DNA of 64,000 nt from 58-81 sp012729145 (GTDB taxonomy: Bacteria; Synergistota; Synergistia; Synergistales; Thermovirgaceae), in the NCBI GenBank assembly GCA_040770625.1, contig JAXGIW010000004.1, forward strand, positions 62,001 to 126,000, written 5' to 3'. The notes beneath the pieces are model-generated. The model ran no database searches. It worked only from the letters and a program-made list of their open reading frames with translations, and was not told where the DNA came from. Position 1 is the first letter of the stretch. Each line of letters starts with the position of its first letter. A program made the position numbers and the translations under genes. Positions 1 to 7,268 of this stretch are shown piece after piece.

Positions 1-1392
1 TCCAAGACCGGCCTCCACCTCGTCGAAGACCAGAGTCCGGGGGAGCATGTCGTCCGAGGCTGCTATCTGGAGGGCCAGAAGGATCCGGCTGAGCTCGCCC
101 CCTGAAGCGATCCGTGACACCGGACCCTGGAGGTGCTTGCCATCGGAAAGAAAGAATGATATGTCGTCGGCTCCGCTCTGGCGGACCTTCTCCAGAGGCT
201 TTAATGTTATCCCGAAGCGGAGCCCCTCCATTGCAAGGGAACCGAGGGATGCATTGACGGACTCCTCGAGCCTCCTGGCGGCATTCTTTCGGGCCTCTCT
301 GAGGGAAAGGGCAAGGTTTGATACCTCTTTCTTGAGACATGCAGAGTTCTCCTGCATCAGGGCAAGCTTCTCGCGGCTCTCTCTGAGCCACTGAAGATCC
401 AGATCCAGTCTGTCCGCAAAATCCACGAGATCTTCCGCACTGTCGACCTTTGCGTACCTCATGAGTTTTCTGAGGGTCCCGATCTTCTTCTCGATCTTTT
501 CGAATTCTTCCTGGAGGGACTGTTCTCTCTCGATGGAGACGAAAGCTTTCAGGGCCTTCTCGATCTCCTGGGAAGCGGTTAAAAGTCTTTCGATGTTCAC
601 TTCAAGTTCAGGGGCTCCGTCCACGCTCTGCCGGATATCCTGGCCGAACTGTTCGATCGCGGCGGAAAGACCCTCTCCGGAGCTACCACCTGTCATCCTG
701 TCATGAAGAAGCCTTAATCCGGCCTGTCTTTTCAGGAGGCCAGAGACACGGTTAAGATCGGTCTCCCATTCAGATTCACAACCCGGCCTTATCTCCATCC
801 TCCTGTACTTTTCTAGAAAAGCTTCTCCGTCCTGGTACCTTGCTTCTATTTCCCTTCTCTTCCTGGACACCTCCAGAAGCTTCCTTTCGTTCTCAATGGC
901 AGACGAAACAGCCATGGAAAGGTTCGACCTGATCTCCCTGAGGATCTCTCCACCACTGTGATCGAGCAGTTCGACCTGTTGTTCCGGCTCAAGAAGCTCA
1001 AGTTGAGCGAACTGGCTCTGGATCGCGACCACCTTGGAGAGAGCTCCCGCCAGTGTATTGAGGGGTACGGGTTTCTCCTGGAGGTAGCTCTTGGCCCTCC
1101 CTGTCGATGAGACCACTCTTTTGACAAGGATAAAGCCCTCCTGGGGCTGGAATTCTTCCGGGAGGGACGAAAGGGGGGCATCCATCTCCAGGGCCGCCCT
1201 GACCTCGGCTTCCTCCACACCTGCCCTGATGATCGAAGACTGCGCCCTCTTCCCGCTTACCAGTTCCAGCGCCCTGACCAGGCTACTCTTTCCTGCACCG
1301 CTCTCCCCTGTTATTACGATGAACCTTCCCCTGAAGTGGAGGGAGGCTTCTCTAACCCCGCCTACATTGGTCACCATCAGTTCAGAAAGCAT
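1..1392 (-). CDS. recN: DNA repair protein RecN (3' part outside window)
   Basis: SMC-like ATPase acting in double-strand break repair. The N-terminus carries a Walker A motif, TGESGAGKSS, at about residues 28-37, and the last codons in the window read VFDEVEAGLG, the Walker B and signature region typical of RecN. The 464 codons present lack the final roughly 100 residues, which lie to the left of position 1. The ATG at 1392 follows a GGAG 9 nt upstream and sits 4 nt after the nadK stop. As usual for this operon type it is the last gene after tlyA and nadK. The identification is firm; only the truncation by the window limits it. Confidence 0.95.
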   Translation of the reverse strand, partial: MLSELMVTNVGGVREASLHFRGRFIVITGESGAGKSSLVRALELVSGKRAQSSIIRAGVEEAEVRAALEMDAPLSSLPEEFQPQEGFILVKRVVSSTGRAKSYLQEKPVPLNTLAGALSKVVAIQSQFAQLELLEPEQQVELLDHSGGEILREIRSNLSMAVSSAIENERKLLEVSRKRREIEARYQDGEAFLEKYRRMEIRPGCESEWETDLNRVSGLLKRQAGLRLLHDRMTGGSSGEGLSAAIEQFGQDIRQSVDGAPELEVNIERLLTASQEIEKALKAFVSIEREQSLQEEFEKIEKKIGTLRKLMRYAKVDSAEDLVDFADRLDLDLQWLRESREKLALMQENSACLKKEVSNLALSLREARKNAARRLEESVNASLGSLAMEGLRFGITLKPLEKVRQSGADDISFFLSDGKHLQGPVSRIASGGELSRILLALQIAASDDMLPRTLVFDEVEAGLG

Positions 1393-1396
1393 GTGA

Positions 1397-2275
1397 TCAC
1401 GCTCCGGAACCGTTCGGGGTCCTGTGACCCCACTGGAATTTCTCCTGTAGAAGGGAGAAGAATTCGTTCTCTGGCAGGGTGATGATCCCGATATTACGGT
1501 CCTTGTCAAGGGATATGGAGATAGTGTCGCCGGGGAGAAGCTCGTACCCTAACTGTCCGTCCTGGGTAAGCATGATCTCTCTATGCTGTCCCTCGGGCGT
1601 TATGGTCACCGTATCGGATTCACTCAGCACGATGGGTCTGGAGTATAGAGTGTGGGCACAGATCGGTGTAAGGATCATGCAGGACATGTGAGGAGGCACT
1701 ATGGGGCCCCCTGCCGAGAGAGAGTAGGCCGTCGATCCCGTTGGAGTAGCTATGATTATCCCGTCGGCATGCAGAAGGCTCAGTGGGCGTCCGCTGACGG
1801 CTATGTTTAGAGCTATCAGTCTCGCAAAAGGCCCCTTGGTCACGACAAGGTCGTTCAGGGCGTAGACCTCGTGCTTGTGCCTCTTCCCCCTGCTGACGAT
1901 ACCGTGAAGCAGGGGTCTGTGGTTTACAGTTAACTTCCCCGTCACGATCTTCTCAAGGTCCTTCTCGGCATTCTCTATCTTTCCGCAGGAGAGGAAACCC
2001 AGTCTTCCGACGTTGATGCCGTAAAGAGGGATGTCATGCCCTATCACGTAACGCGCGGCCCTCAGGAAGGTTCCGTCCCCTCCAAGGACAACAGCGGCGT
2101 CGACCTTCTCCTTCCAGTCATGGTCCGACGTCTCCTGTTCCCCGAGAACATGGGCTTCGTGGGGGGGGAGTACGAACTTGACACTACGTTCCCTCCCCCA
2201 CCTGAGAATTTTCTCGGCCAGTGCCAGGGCCGAACGTTTCTGGGTGTTGACCAGCAGTCCCAGGGTTTCGATCAT
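1397..2275 (-). CDS. nadK: NAD kinase
   Basis: Phosphorylates NAD to NADP using ATP or polyphosphate, in the cytoplasm. The diagnostic GGDGTFLRAAR motif lies near residue 67, followed by the NDLVV segment and the glycine-rich TPTGSTAYSLSAGGP loop, all in the order expected for a 292-residue bacterial enzyme. The ATG at 2275 overlaps the tlyA stop as TGATG and has GAGGGGG 7 nt upstream; a TTG one codon earlier is less well spaced. It occupies the slot between tlyA and recN that other bacteria often fill with argR. Confidence 0.96.
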   Translation of the reverse strand: MIETLGLLVNTQKRSALALAEKILRWGRERSVKFVLPPHEAHVLGEQETSDHDWKEKVDAAVVLGGDGTFLRAARYVIGHDIPLYGINVGRLGFLSCGKIENAEKDLEKIVTGKLTVNHRPLLHGIVSRGKRHKHEVYALNDLVVTKGPFARLIALNIAVSGRPLSLLHADGIIIATPTGSTAYSLSAGGPIVPPHMSCMILTPICAHTLYSRPIVLSESDTVTITPEGQHREIMLTQDGQLGYELLPGDTISISLDKDRNIGIITLPENEFFSLLQEKFQWGHRTPNGSGA

Positions 2276-3135
2276 CAAAGGGCCCCCTCTGTTCTATCAG
2301 TCTTTTCAAGAAAAACTCCCAGGAGTTCCCTGTGAGCTCTTTCAACGAGATCCCCGAAGGAGCCTTTGTCCATGACTACCCGAGGGATCCCTCCCTTTCT
2401 GATATGGAACAGGAATTCCATATTACCGCTTGGTCCCAGTATGGGAGAAAAGTCAGCCCCCATCAAGGTCATTTCCTCCATCGAGGAGATAAATGCCCCG
2501 AGGGTATTGAGGACACCCAGGTGAACGGAACTTTCCCTTACGACACCTTTCTTGCCAACGCATCCTTTGCCCGCCTCGAACTGCGGCTTGATCAGGGCTA
2601 TACAATCCCCGCCGGGGGCAAGCAACCCCTCAAGGGCGGGCAGGATCCTGGTGACGGATATGAAGGATACATCCATAACGGCTACTCCCGGAGCATCCTC
2701 CAGATCCCGGGACCTCAGGTCTCTGGCATTGGTCCTCTCCATGACCACTACCCTTTCATCGTTCCTCAGCCGCCAGGCAAGTTGTCCGTAGCCGACGTCG
2801 ACGGAGTAGACCTTCACCGCTCCGCGCTCCAGAAGCACATCGGTGAATCCTCCCGTGGAAGCACCTATGTCTATGCAAACTTTCCCGGAAGGTTCGACAC
2901 AAAAGGAATCCAGCGCCTTCAAAAGCTTGAATGCCCCTCTGCTCGCCCATCCTGGTCCCTTATCGGCTTCTATCACTGAATCTCTCAGGACCTTCTTCCC
3001 TGGCTTCAGAACCTTTTCCCCGTCCACCCGTACGGATCCTGCCAGTATCAACGACTGGGCCCGGCTCCTGCTCTCTGTGATGCCCCTTACGACCATTTCC
3101 TGATCCAGTCTTTCCTCTTTTCCTGAAGATCTCAT
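2275..3135 (-). CDS. tlyA: TlyA-family rRNA 2'-O-methyltransferase
   Basis: The family methylates ribose 2'-OH groups in 16S and 23S rRNA, and some members were named hemolysin A. An S4 RNA-binding domain spans about residues 9-55 (RLDQEMVVRGITESRSRAQ). An FtsJ-like methyltransferase domain follows, with the AdoMet loop DIGASTGGFTD at about 89-99, then MDVSFIS and KPQFEAGK. The length of 286 residues is normal. The start at 3135 lies 176 nt inside the 3' end of dxs in another frame. A later ATG at 3096 would remove the beginning of the S4 domain, so 3135 is preferred. Confidence 0.94.
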   Translation of the reverse strand: MRSSGKEERLDQEMVVRGITESRSRAQSLILAGSVRVDGEKVLKPGKKVLRDSVIEADKGPGWASRGAFKLLKALDSFCVEPSGKVCIDIGASTGGFTDVLLERGAVKVYSVDVGYGQLAWRLRNDERVVVMERTNARDLRSRDLEDAPGVAVMDVSFISVTRILPALEGLLAPGGDCIALIKPQFEAGKGCVGKKGVVRESSVHLGVLNTLGAFISSMEEMTLMGADFSPILGPSGNMEFLFHIRKGGIPRVVMDKGSFGDLVERAHRELLGVFLEKTDRTEGAL

Positions 3136-4981
3136 AGAGTCCTATCACCTCGCCGGGAACAAGTCCGCAATACTCCCACTGTTCCCTTACCGTTCCGTGA
3201 GGGACGAACCGGTCCGGGACTCCCAGGGATTCCACCCTGACTGTCAGTCCTTTCCTGTTTGCAAGGGAAGAGATCTTCTCCCCGATACCCCCTTCTACGT
3301 TACTGTCCTCTATGACCACCGCAAAGAGGTGTGAAGAGAGGGCGGACATTATTGTATCGGTGTCAAGGGGTTTCAGAAAACGCAGGTCATAGACCGAGGG
3401 AGGCTCAACGCCGGTTCTCCACGTCTCTTCGTAGGTCCGGACCGCAAGGGGGACCGTCGCTCCATAGGAAAAAATACACCATCCCGTCCCGTCAAGGATC
3501 TTTTCGGATCTCCCCCACTCCCGGGGAAAATCCTGACCCTCACGGCACATAGATACCGGGACCTGTCCCCGAGGAAGCCTTATAGCCGACGGGGACCTTG
3601 TTTTCAGCGCTTCCTGATACATCCACCTCAGGTCATCCCTGTCACGGGGTGCCATTACTGCAAGGTTGGGGATTGTCCTCGTCCAGGGAAGGTCCAGGAC
3701 CCCGTGATGGGTCTCCCCGTCTTCTCCTACCAGACCAGCCCGGTCTATGGCCAGGATCACGTGAAGGTCCTGCATGCAGATATCATGTACCAACTGGTCC
3801 ATAGCCCTTTGCAGGAAGGTGGAGTATACGGAGACCACCGGAACCATCCCCGCCGCTGCGATCCCTGCGGCAAATGTCAGAAGATGCCCCTCCGCTATCC
3901 CGACATCGAAGAATCTCTCGGGATACTTCTCGCAGAAGCGGTTCAGTCTGCTCCCTTCCTTCATTGCGGCAGTCATCAGGACCACTCTCGGGTCCCTGTC
4001 GGCCAGCTCTTCTACGCACGCCGCAGAAGCTTCGCTCCAGCTCTCTTCGGGTGTGGATGAGGGCATCATGTCGAGCATGCCTGGCGACACACCGTGGAAC
4101 CTCTCAGGATCTTCCTCTGCGGGCCTGAAGCCCTTGCCCTTGACCGTAAGAAGGTGGATCAGGAGCGGGGACTCGTAGCTCTTGGCCATATCGAATATCT
4201 TCTCCATCTCCTGGATATTGTGGCCGTCAAAAGGTCCCCAGTAGCTTATGCCAAGATCCTCGAACATGTTGGGGGGGAGAAGAAGGCCCTTGACGGTCTG
4301 CTTGGACCTCTCAAGGAAGGATTCAAGCCTTCTTCCGTCGGGGACTTTCCGGCAAAAGAACTTGAGAAGCTTCTTGAACTGCCTGTACATGGGGTTCACG
4401 CTCAGTGCGGCAAGATGGTTGGCCAGGCCCCCCACTCTTCTGTTAATTGACATCTGGTTGTCATTAAGAATGAACAGGACGGGAGTTTTCAGTTCATGGG
4501 CATGGTTGAGCGCCTCCAGGGCAAGACCGTTAATGAGAGATCCGTCACCGATAACTGCCGCCACAGTGTGTCTTCGCCCCAAGAGATCCCTCGCTTTGGC
4601 CAGGCCCAGCGCGGCCGACAGGGATTTGCTGCTGTGCCCTGCATTGAAGTGATCAAAGGGGCTCTCCCTCGGGTCCGGAAAGCCCGATACGCCCCCCCAT
4701 CTCCTGAGTGTATGGAACTGGTCCTTTCTGCCGGTGAGGATCTTGTACGCGTAGGCCTGGTGTCCGACGTCAAAGACTATCCTGTCTCTCGAGGGGTCAA
4801 AGGCCCTCAACAGGGCTATATTCAGCTCAACGGCGCCCAGGGAAGAGGCAAGATGCCCCCCGTTAGCCTGGACCGTTCCTACTATCGTCTCCCTGATCTC
4901 TTCGGCCAGGCTATCCAGTTGCCGATAGTCAAGTTCTTTCAGGTCCCTGTGATCCACGATCCTGTCAAGCAATTCTCTCAT
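2960..4981 (-). CDS. dxs: 1-deoxy-D-xylulose-5-phosphate synthase
   Basis: Thiamine-diphosphate enzyme condensing pyruvate and glyceraldehyde 3-phosphate, the first step of the MEP isoprenoid pathway. GDGSLINGLALEALNHA and NDNQMSI form the cofactor and metal region. IAEGHLLTFAAG carries the catalytic glutamate, and DGETHHG the histidine seen in the family. The ATG at 4981 begins the conserved MRELLDRIV; the frame stays open further upstream to 5134 but inside ispA. A TTG at 5002 is an alternative start. The protein, 673 residues, has a tail of about 45 basic, glycine-rich residues after EVIGLYEIF that reads through the start of tlyA and has no family counterpart I recognise. Confidence 0.95.
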   Translation of the reverse strand: MRELLDRIVDHRDLKELDYRQLDSLAEEIRETIVGTVQANGGHLASSLGAVELNIALLRAFDPSRDRIVFDVGHQAYAYKILTGRKDQFHTLRRWGGVSGFPDPRESPFDHFNAGHSSKSLSAALGLAKARDLLGRRHTVAAVIGDGSLINGLALEALNHAHELKTPVLFILNDNQMSINRRVGGLANHLAALSVNPMYRQFKKLLKFFCRKVPDGRRLESFLERSKQTVKGLLLPPNMFEDLGISYWGPFDGHNIQEMEKIFDMAKSYESPLLIHLLTVKGKGFRPAEEDPERFHGVSPGMLDMMPSSTPEESWSEASAACVEELADRDPRVVLMTAAMKEGSRLNRFCEKYPERFFDVGIAEGHLLTFAAGIAAAGMVPVVSVYSTFLQRAMDQLVHDICMQDLHVILAIDRAGLVGEDGETHHGVLDLPWTRTIPNLAVMAPRDRDDLRWMYQEALKTRSPSAIRLPRGQVPVSMCREGQDFPREWGRSEKILDGTGWCIFSYGATVPLAVRTYEETWRTGVEPPSVYDLRFLKPLDTDTIMSALSSHLFAVVIEDSNVEGGIGEKISSLANRKGLTVRVESLGVPDRFVPHGTVREQWEYCGLVPGEVIGLYEIFRKRGKTGSGNGRKGHHREQEPGPVVDTGRIRTGGRGKGSEAREEGPERFSDRSR

Positions 4982-5009
4982 CTCCCCGGTCTCTGTCTCC
5001 AAAACCCGA

Positions 5010-5933
5010 TCAACTGTCCCTTTCTGCCAGGATCCGGGGGAACCTCTCCAGGTCGGCCACGTCCTTTTTAATGGTCGACAGGGACTCCAGTGCCATGAAT
5101 GTCTCCTGTCTGGCCATCCTTCTAGCTTTTTCAAGACCGAAAACGCTTACGAAGGTGACCTTTCCCAGGATCCTGTCCTTTCCGGGCGTCTTCCCGATCC
5201 TTGCAGCCTCCCCTGTCACATCGATAATGTCATCCACTATCTGGAATGCCGTTCCGAGATGGTCTCCGAATTCCGCAAAGGCTTCCCTCTCACGGGGTTC
5301 GGCTCCTCCGAGTATCGCCCCTGCCTGGATCGATGCGCTTATAAGCACCGCAGTCTTGGACCGCGCTACGGTCCATGGATGTTCCAACTCGGGTCCTGCG
5401 CTGACAGGGTCCGTATCAAGGACCTGTCCCCCGCATATACCTGCGGGTCCCGACGCATCGAGCAGGACTCCAAGGGCCTCCAGGATGGATATATGGGGGA
5501 AGGCATTCCCTGCAAGGAGTCCCTTGCGGGCATATTCGAAGGCCCAAAGGAAGAGAGAGTCACCCGCCAGAAGTGCCAAAGGCTCTCCGAAGATCACGTG
5601 ATTGGTAGGCTTGCCCCTTCTCATGCTGTCGTTGTCCATTGCAGGAAGATCATCGTGGATAAGGGATGCCGTATGGACCATTTCGCAGGCCAGGGCCATC
5701 GGGATGAGATCCTCTCTTGAGGCGCCGAAGGCCTCTCCTGCCAGAATGCACAGGACGGGTCTGACCCTCTTGCCTCCTGCTGTGAGCGAGTAGGTCATCG
5801 ACTCCCAAAGTCTTTCCGGTATCCTTTCAGGCCGCTCTTTACAGAGGTCTGCTATTGCCTTGTCAACGAAAAATCTGCACCCCGAGATCCTGTCGTGGGG
5901 GTTTTCCTTCACAGGAGGAAAGTTAATTTCCAT
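5010..5933 (-). CDS. ispA: polyprenyl diphosphate synthase (farnesyl/geranylgeranyl type)
   Basis: Chain-elongating prenyltransferase that makes C15 or C20 diphosphates from IPP and DMAPP, feeding UppS. GGKRVRP binds IPP. DDLPAMDND is the first aspartate-rich motif and DDIIDVTGE the second. The size of 307 residues matches bacterial IspA. The ATG at 5933 is chosen because the protein then begins just ahead of the conserved helix; GGGAG lies 12 nt upstream and the gene overlaps xseB by 11 nt. An in-frame ATG at 5945 is possible. Product chain length cannot be fixed from sequence alone. Confidence 0.94.
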   Translation of the reverse strand: MEINFPPVKENPHDRISGCRFFVDKAIADLCKERPERIPERLWESMTYSLTAGGKRVRPVLCILAGEAFGASREDLIPMALACEMVHTASLIHDDLPAMDNDSMRRGKPTNHVIFGEPLALLAGDSLFLWAFEYARKGLLAGNAFPHISILEALGVLLDASGPAGICGGQVLDTDPVSAGPELEHPWTVARSKTAVLISASIQAGAILGGAEPREREAFAEFGDHLGTAFQIVDDIIDVTGEAARIGKTPGKDRILGKVTFVSVFGLEKARRMARQETFMALESLSTIKKDVADLERFPRILAERDS

Positions 5934-6162
5934 CGATCGGGCCATCTCCCGAAAGGGGATCCCACTCCCTGCCCTCATGGTCCCCGTTGTCGTCGGTGAG
6001 GAGGGTGATCTTCTGTTGGGCCTCTTCAAGGTACTTCCTGCATGAATTGACAAGTCCGATCCCCCTCTCGAAGAGCTCGAGAGATTCCTCAAGGGGGATC
6101 TTTCCGGAGTCCAGCCTGGAGACAATCTCCTGAAGATCGGTCATGTCTTTGGTGAAGGACAT
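5923..6162 (-). CDS. xseB: exodeoxyribonuclease VII small subunit
   Basis: Small helical subunit that binds XseA to form the exonuclease VII complex degrading single-stranded DNA. The 79 residues contain the family pattern DLQEIVSRLDSGKIPLEESLELFERGIGL, followed by a heptad-like helix and an acidic tail. The ATG at 6162 follows GGGAGTGATCC and removes an unlikely 18-residue leader. It heads the operon xseB-ispA-dxs-tlyA-nadK-recN. The usual partner xseA is not upstream: the next gene is divergent rpmB, so XseA must be encoded elsewhere. Confidence 0.9.
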   Translation of the reverse strand: MSFTKDMTDLQEIVSRLDSGKIPLEESLELFERGIGLVNSCRKYLEEAQQKITLLTDDNGDHEGREWDPLSGDGPIDGN

Positions 6163-6230
6163 AAATGGATCACTCCCTGTTGAAATAGATTCACCATGGA
6201 CAGGATAATGATACAACGAAGGGGGTTATC

Positions 6231-6260
6231 TTGCGCACCCTTGTCCACCCGTGGTACAAT
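6231..6260 (+). promoter_or_regulatory. probable promoter of rpmB
   Basis: A TTGCGC-like -35 at 6231-6236 is followed after 18 nt by TACAAT at 6255-6260. A TGG immediately before the hexamer makes an extended -10. The predicted start near 6267 leaves about 35 nt of leader with an AGGAGGG ribosome site before the rpmB ATG. Confidence 0.5.
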
Positions 6261-6301
6261 GTTCGCCGTTTGCCCGATGTTCAGGAACAGGAGGGATGGA
6301 A

Positions 6302-6496
6302 ATGGCCAATGTCTGCGATTGCTGCGGAAGAGGCCGGGTTACCGGCAACAGTGTCAGCCACTCCAACCGTCATACAAGAAGGACCTGGGGCATCAACCTT
6401 CAGAACGTCAAGGTTGATGTGGGCTGCAACGAATCACGGAGGATGAAGATATGTACGAAGTGCCTCCGCTCGGGAAGGGTCAGAAGGGCCGTCTAG
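6302..6496 (+). CDS. rpmB: 50S ribosomal protein L28
   Basis: A 64-residue large-subunit ribosomal protein. The sequence starts MANVCDCCGRGRVTGNSVSHSN and keeps the typical RRTWGINLQNVKV stretch. Two cysteine pairs, CDCC near the N-terminus and CTKC near the C-terminus, make this the zinc-binding form of L28. The ATG at 6302 has AGGAGGG about 7 nt upstream; in-frame starts further upstream would add non-homologous residues. It is a lone plus-strand gene between the divergent xseB operon and convergent thiN. Confidence 0.96.
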   Translation: MANVCDCCGRGRVTGNSVSHSNRHTRRTWGINLQNVKVDVGCNESRRMKICTKCLRSGRVRRAV

Positions 6497-6509
6497 AAGC
6501 GGCCTTTCT
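6482..6509. terminator. bidirectional hairpin shared by rpmB and thiN
   Basis: AGAAGGGCCG (6482-6491) pairs with CGGCCTTTCT (6500-6509) with one G-U wobble, around an 8-nt loop that contains TCTAGA. Both stop codons, TAG of rpmB (6494-6496) and TAG of thiN (6495-6493 on minus), come from the central CTAG. The plus side continues with TCTTGTTCT. The T-tract is weak on both sides, so termination is inferred. Confidence 0.6.
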
Positions 6510-7254
6510 GGTCTTGTTCTGCTGAAAGGCTGGTCATAAAGTATACTCCCAGCCACCCGGAAGAAAGACTTACCCTTAAAGGGGTCCTGTCGAACAGGGC
6601 CCCTTCTGCATCACCGGATAAGATATTGCTTATGGCAAAGGGTTCCCTGAGTAAGAGTCTTCCACCCTTTACCTGCCATTTCGCGCCTTTCATGTCTATT
6701 CCACTGCACTCCTCGGAGAGCGCCAGAGTAGAAAAGACAGTCCCTCTTTCAAGTCCCGACAGGGAAAGAGATTCGCCCCCCCTTATCAGAAAGAACACCT
6801 CCTTCTCGTCTGCCATGCAGCGCACTCTCGGGCCCCACTCCTCTTCTGCCCATATGAGAGAGTAGACGTTGGCAAAGAGATGGTCGAACCGCCCTCCGAA
6901 TGCCCCTGTTATGATGGCAGAGGAACCCTTACCGCCTGCTTCCTTGAGAGCCAGCTGAAGGTCGGTAAGGTTCTTTTCAGGGGGGAAGAGTATGGAGGTA
7001 ACCCGTTTCAACTGCGACCATCGCATGGCCTTTCTGGACACGCTGTCCCCGTCGCCGATGAAAAGAGAGGGCACAATGTCCGCCGACATGCAGCTGTCAA
7101 GGCCACGATCCACCGCCCAGACATCCCTGGAGCAGCAGACCTCTCTCAGCCAGGAGATACCCGGCGCCCTTCCGCCCGCAACGATCACCGTTGAAGGCGG
7201 TTCTATTGCGGGTTCGAAATGTGCATTGATCTGGGGCAGGACCATTGCTTCCAT
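6493..7254 (-). CDS. thiN: thiamine pyrophosphokinase
   Basis: Transfers pyrophosphate from ATP to thiamine to give thiamine diphosphate, the cofactor of Dxs and related enzymes. The motifs run in family order: AVDRGLD, FIGDGDS, EKNLTDLQLAL and GAFGGRFDHLFAN, followed by a C-terminal beta domain. The 253 residues are slightly longer than many homologues because of the N-terminal 20 residues. An ATG three codons in, at 7245, is an alternative start. It lies 14 nt downstream of ftsK and ends inside the shared hairpin with rpmB. I see no TPP riboswitch upstream. Confidence 0.93.
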   Translation of the reverse strand: MEAMVLPQINAHFEPAIEPPSTVIVAGGRAPGISWLREVCCSRDVWAVDRGLDSCMSADIVPSLFIGDGDSVSRKAMRWSQLKRVTSILFPPEKNLTDLQLALKEAGGKGSSAIITGAFGGRFDHLFANVYSLIWAEEEWGPRVRCMADEKEVFFLIRGGESLSLSGLERGTVFSTLALSEECSGIDMKGAKWQVKGGRLLLREPFAISNILSGDAEGALFDRTPLRVSLSSGWLGVYFMTSLSAEQDQKGRF

Positions 7255-7268
7255 GGGGGTCAGGTTCC

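Noticed and set aside
2332..2979. Plus-strand open frame of 215 codons opposite tlyA
   Set aside because: It is a shadow of the tlyA methyltransferase domain, with no recognisable protein features.
7255..7268. TPP riboswitch controlling thiN
   Set aside because: Only 14 nt separate thiN from ftsK, and no thi-box-like conserved sequence is visible nearby.
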